64,000 bases of DNA, taken from Streptomyces sp. NRRL S-455 (GTDB taxonomy: Bacteria > Actinomycetota > Actinomycetes > Streptomycetales > Streptomycetaceae). The DNA lies in contig NZ_JOCT01000002.1 of the NCBI RefSeq assembly GCF_000717875.1, positions 1 to 64,000 of the forward strand, read 5' to 3'. Below are positions 62,920 to 64,000 of this stretch, piece by piece. The notes beneath the pieces are model-generated. The model saw only the letters and a program-made list of their open reading frames with translations. It was not told the DNA's origin and searched no databases. Within the stretch, counting starts at the first letter, position 1, and every line of letters starts with the position of its first letter. The position numbers and the translations under genes are program-made.

Positions 62920-63600
62920 ATGGCCACTGACGTGAGCGTCGGCATTCCCAGCGCCGACGGAACGTGCATCGCCGCAGCGGGCGAGCACTGGGACGCGGTC
63001 AAACTGCCGCGTGCGCTCGGCGCGGCCGCGCTGAGTTCGGTGGCCGGAGAACCAGGTGCCGTCGTTGTCTCCGCCGGGAATCGCAGCCTCTACTTCCTGA
63101 TCCCGCCTGGCTCAGCCACCGCCTGGAACCTGCCACCGGCAGTGGTGCTCGGCGCCACCAGCCACATCGCGCTACCCCCGCCGCACCGGCAGCAGCCACC
63201 CGGTCCTTACTGGCTGATCTCCCCTCGCGCAGGGCGGCTCCACACGCACTCGGGTGAGCTGCTCTGTGCCGTGGAGATCGCTCTGGGGATCCGTCCGGGC
63301 CGGGCCGCCGCAGAGCAGCCGGACCTCGCACACCTCACTGATACCCAGATCAGGGGAGTCCACTGCGCGATATGCCACGCTCCCCTTGGCCAGGCGCGGA
63401 GGCTGGGCACGTTCTGGACCGGTGAAGGAGTACTGGCAGAGCCGACCGACCTGTGGGCATGCGATCCGTCCTGCAGTCCCCCGTCCTCCGCAGCGGCTCG
63501 CTCACAGCAGACGACTACCTCGGCATACACGAATGCAATGAGCCGAGAATCCGCTACCAGCCCGACAAGTGACCTGATACCTGTCGAGCAGTACGAGTGA
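62920..63600 (+). CDS. Hypothetical protein with C-terminal CxxC motif
   Basis: The 226-residue protein from MATDVSVGIPSADGTCIAAA contains AGEHWDAVKLPRALGAAALS, then PYWLISPRAGRLHTHSGELL, and a C-terminal zinc-like region (HCAICHAPLG, LWACDPSC). The domain recalls the N-terminal bifunctional primase/polymerase-like proteins common next to streptomycete XRE genes, but catalytic residues are not apparent. In-frame sequence extends upstream to 62716 and another frame starts at 62699, so the 5' end is unsure or damaged. It is served by promoter copy 4. Confidence 0.55.
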   Translation: MATDVSVGIPSADGTCIAAAGEHWDAVKLPRALGAAALSSVAGEPGAVVVSAGNRSLYFLIPPGSATAWNLPPAVVLGATSHIALPPPHRQQPPGPYWLISPRAGRLHTHSGELLCAVEIALGIRPGRAAAEQPDLAHLTDTQIRGVHCAICHAPLGQARRLGTFWTGEGVLAEPTDLWACDPSCSPPSSAAARSQQTTTSAYTNAMSRESATSPTSDLIPVEQYE

Positions 63601-63751
63601 ACTCGGTCATTGCCGCCAGCGAGTTGACCGGCAGGCAGATGTTCTCTCGCTCACGCAAACGGCATTGCCGCAAATGCACCAGGCCACGGTTCTGGGCCGC
63701 CGGATGTCGGAAGGCTCGGGCAGCAGCTGCACCGCCGTACGGAGAGGCAAC

Positions 63752-64000
63752 ATGAGAGCAAAACAACGACGCTCGTCCGGACTCAGCACCGCCGCTGGCC
63801 CCCTTCGAAGTCTGGCTGCCGCATCTCTCACGCTATGTGCCGACCTCGCCCTGTCCGCGTGCAGTACCTCCGACGGCAACGGAGAGGCATCCGACACGTC
63901 GCCGTCCGTCGCGCAGTCCTCGACGAGTCCTGCCACGCGGGATCCGGAGCATGCAGTGAGGAAAGCCGCGATAGCAGCGTACGCGGCCTACTGGCAGGAG
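63752..64000 (+). CDS. Lipoprotein, 5' part (runs off the window)
   Basis: GGAGAGG lies 4 bases before an ATG opening a signal peptide (RSLAAASLTLCADLALSAC) with lipobox LSAC, then a serine/threonine-rich linker and DPEHAVRKAAIAAYAAYWQE at the right edge. The frame is open to base 64000. The mature start DPEHAVRKAAIAAYAAYW recalls streptomycete lipoproteins of unknown role. It is probably the next gene of the same gene group. Confidence 0.7.
   Translation, partial: MRAKQRRSSGLSTAAGPLRSLAAASLTLCADLALSACSTSDGNGEASDTSPSVAQSSTSPATRDPEHAVRKAAIAAYAAYWQE

Noticed and set aside
1..64000. tRNA, rRNA or riboswitch genes
   Set aside because: No cloverleaf-like block with GTTCGAATC and CCA-type context and no known riboswitch core was found by eye. 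A covariance-model scan would be needed to exclude them.

Overview
The window looks like accessory DNA of a Streptomyces or close relative. GC is high with strong third-position GC, GTG/TTG starts are common, and the families are typical of that genus: an XRE/MmyB-type regulator, a mycosin-like subtilase, secreted OmpA, EXXR-less P450s, an ImmA/IrrE-type peptidase, a DUF6545-type membrane protein and a streptomycete-type I-E CRISPR repeat. No ribosomal, tRNA or housekeeping genes are seen. Many genes are truncated, frameshifted or interrupted, which suits a chromosome arm or large plasmid full of old insertions. Some frameshifts could be assembly errors.

Layout. 0.3-9.6 kb: two paralogous, 5'-truncated helicase genes with helicase-associated repeats flank an ATP-grasp-like ligase, a small partner and an M20 amidohydrolase; a 161-bp MITE-like element abuts the second helicase copy. 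9.8-11.6 kb: a Schlafen/AlbA_2 protein paired with a three-helix membrane protein. 12-15 kb: XRE regulator divergent from two SDR genes. 15.7-16.8 kb: a CRISPR array with no intact cas genes; fragments of cas6e and cas1e, in their normal order, lie at 25.1-25.4 kb. 17.2-22.9 kb: TetR divergent from a P450-BM3-like fusion, then an MFS exporter. 22.9-30.7 kb: WD40 remnant, MarR, LysR, broken IS5-type elements and two GNAT genes, one between direct repeats. 31-36 kb: chimeric remnants and a type VII-like subtilase pair. 36-41 kb: a tight three-gene operon encoding a protein kinase with TPR and zinc ribbon, a Clp-N-like protein and a TPR protein. 41.8-42.9 kb: decayed genes. 43-45.4 kb: TetR and FAD monooxygenase separated by an operator array with a 14-bp period. 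46-49.6 kb: a frameshifted protein with duplicated winged helices, a coupled membrane-protein gene and an iteron-like region. 49.7-64 kb: OmpA protein, four P450 genes, two lipoproteins, ImmA/IrrE peptidase, DUF6545-type membrane protein, XRE regulator and hypothetical genes.

How the parts may work together. Four copies of one promoter (TTGACA, 18 bp, CAGGAT or CAAGAT, with conserved flanks) occur between 51.0 and 62.6 kb, so genes there probably form one regulon. The best candidates for undescribed systems are this regulon, the kinase/Clp-N/TPR operon and the AlbA_2/membrane-protein pair. All functions are inferred by reading the sequence; no database search was run.
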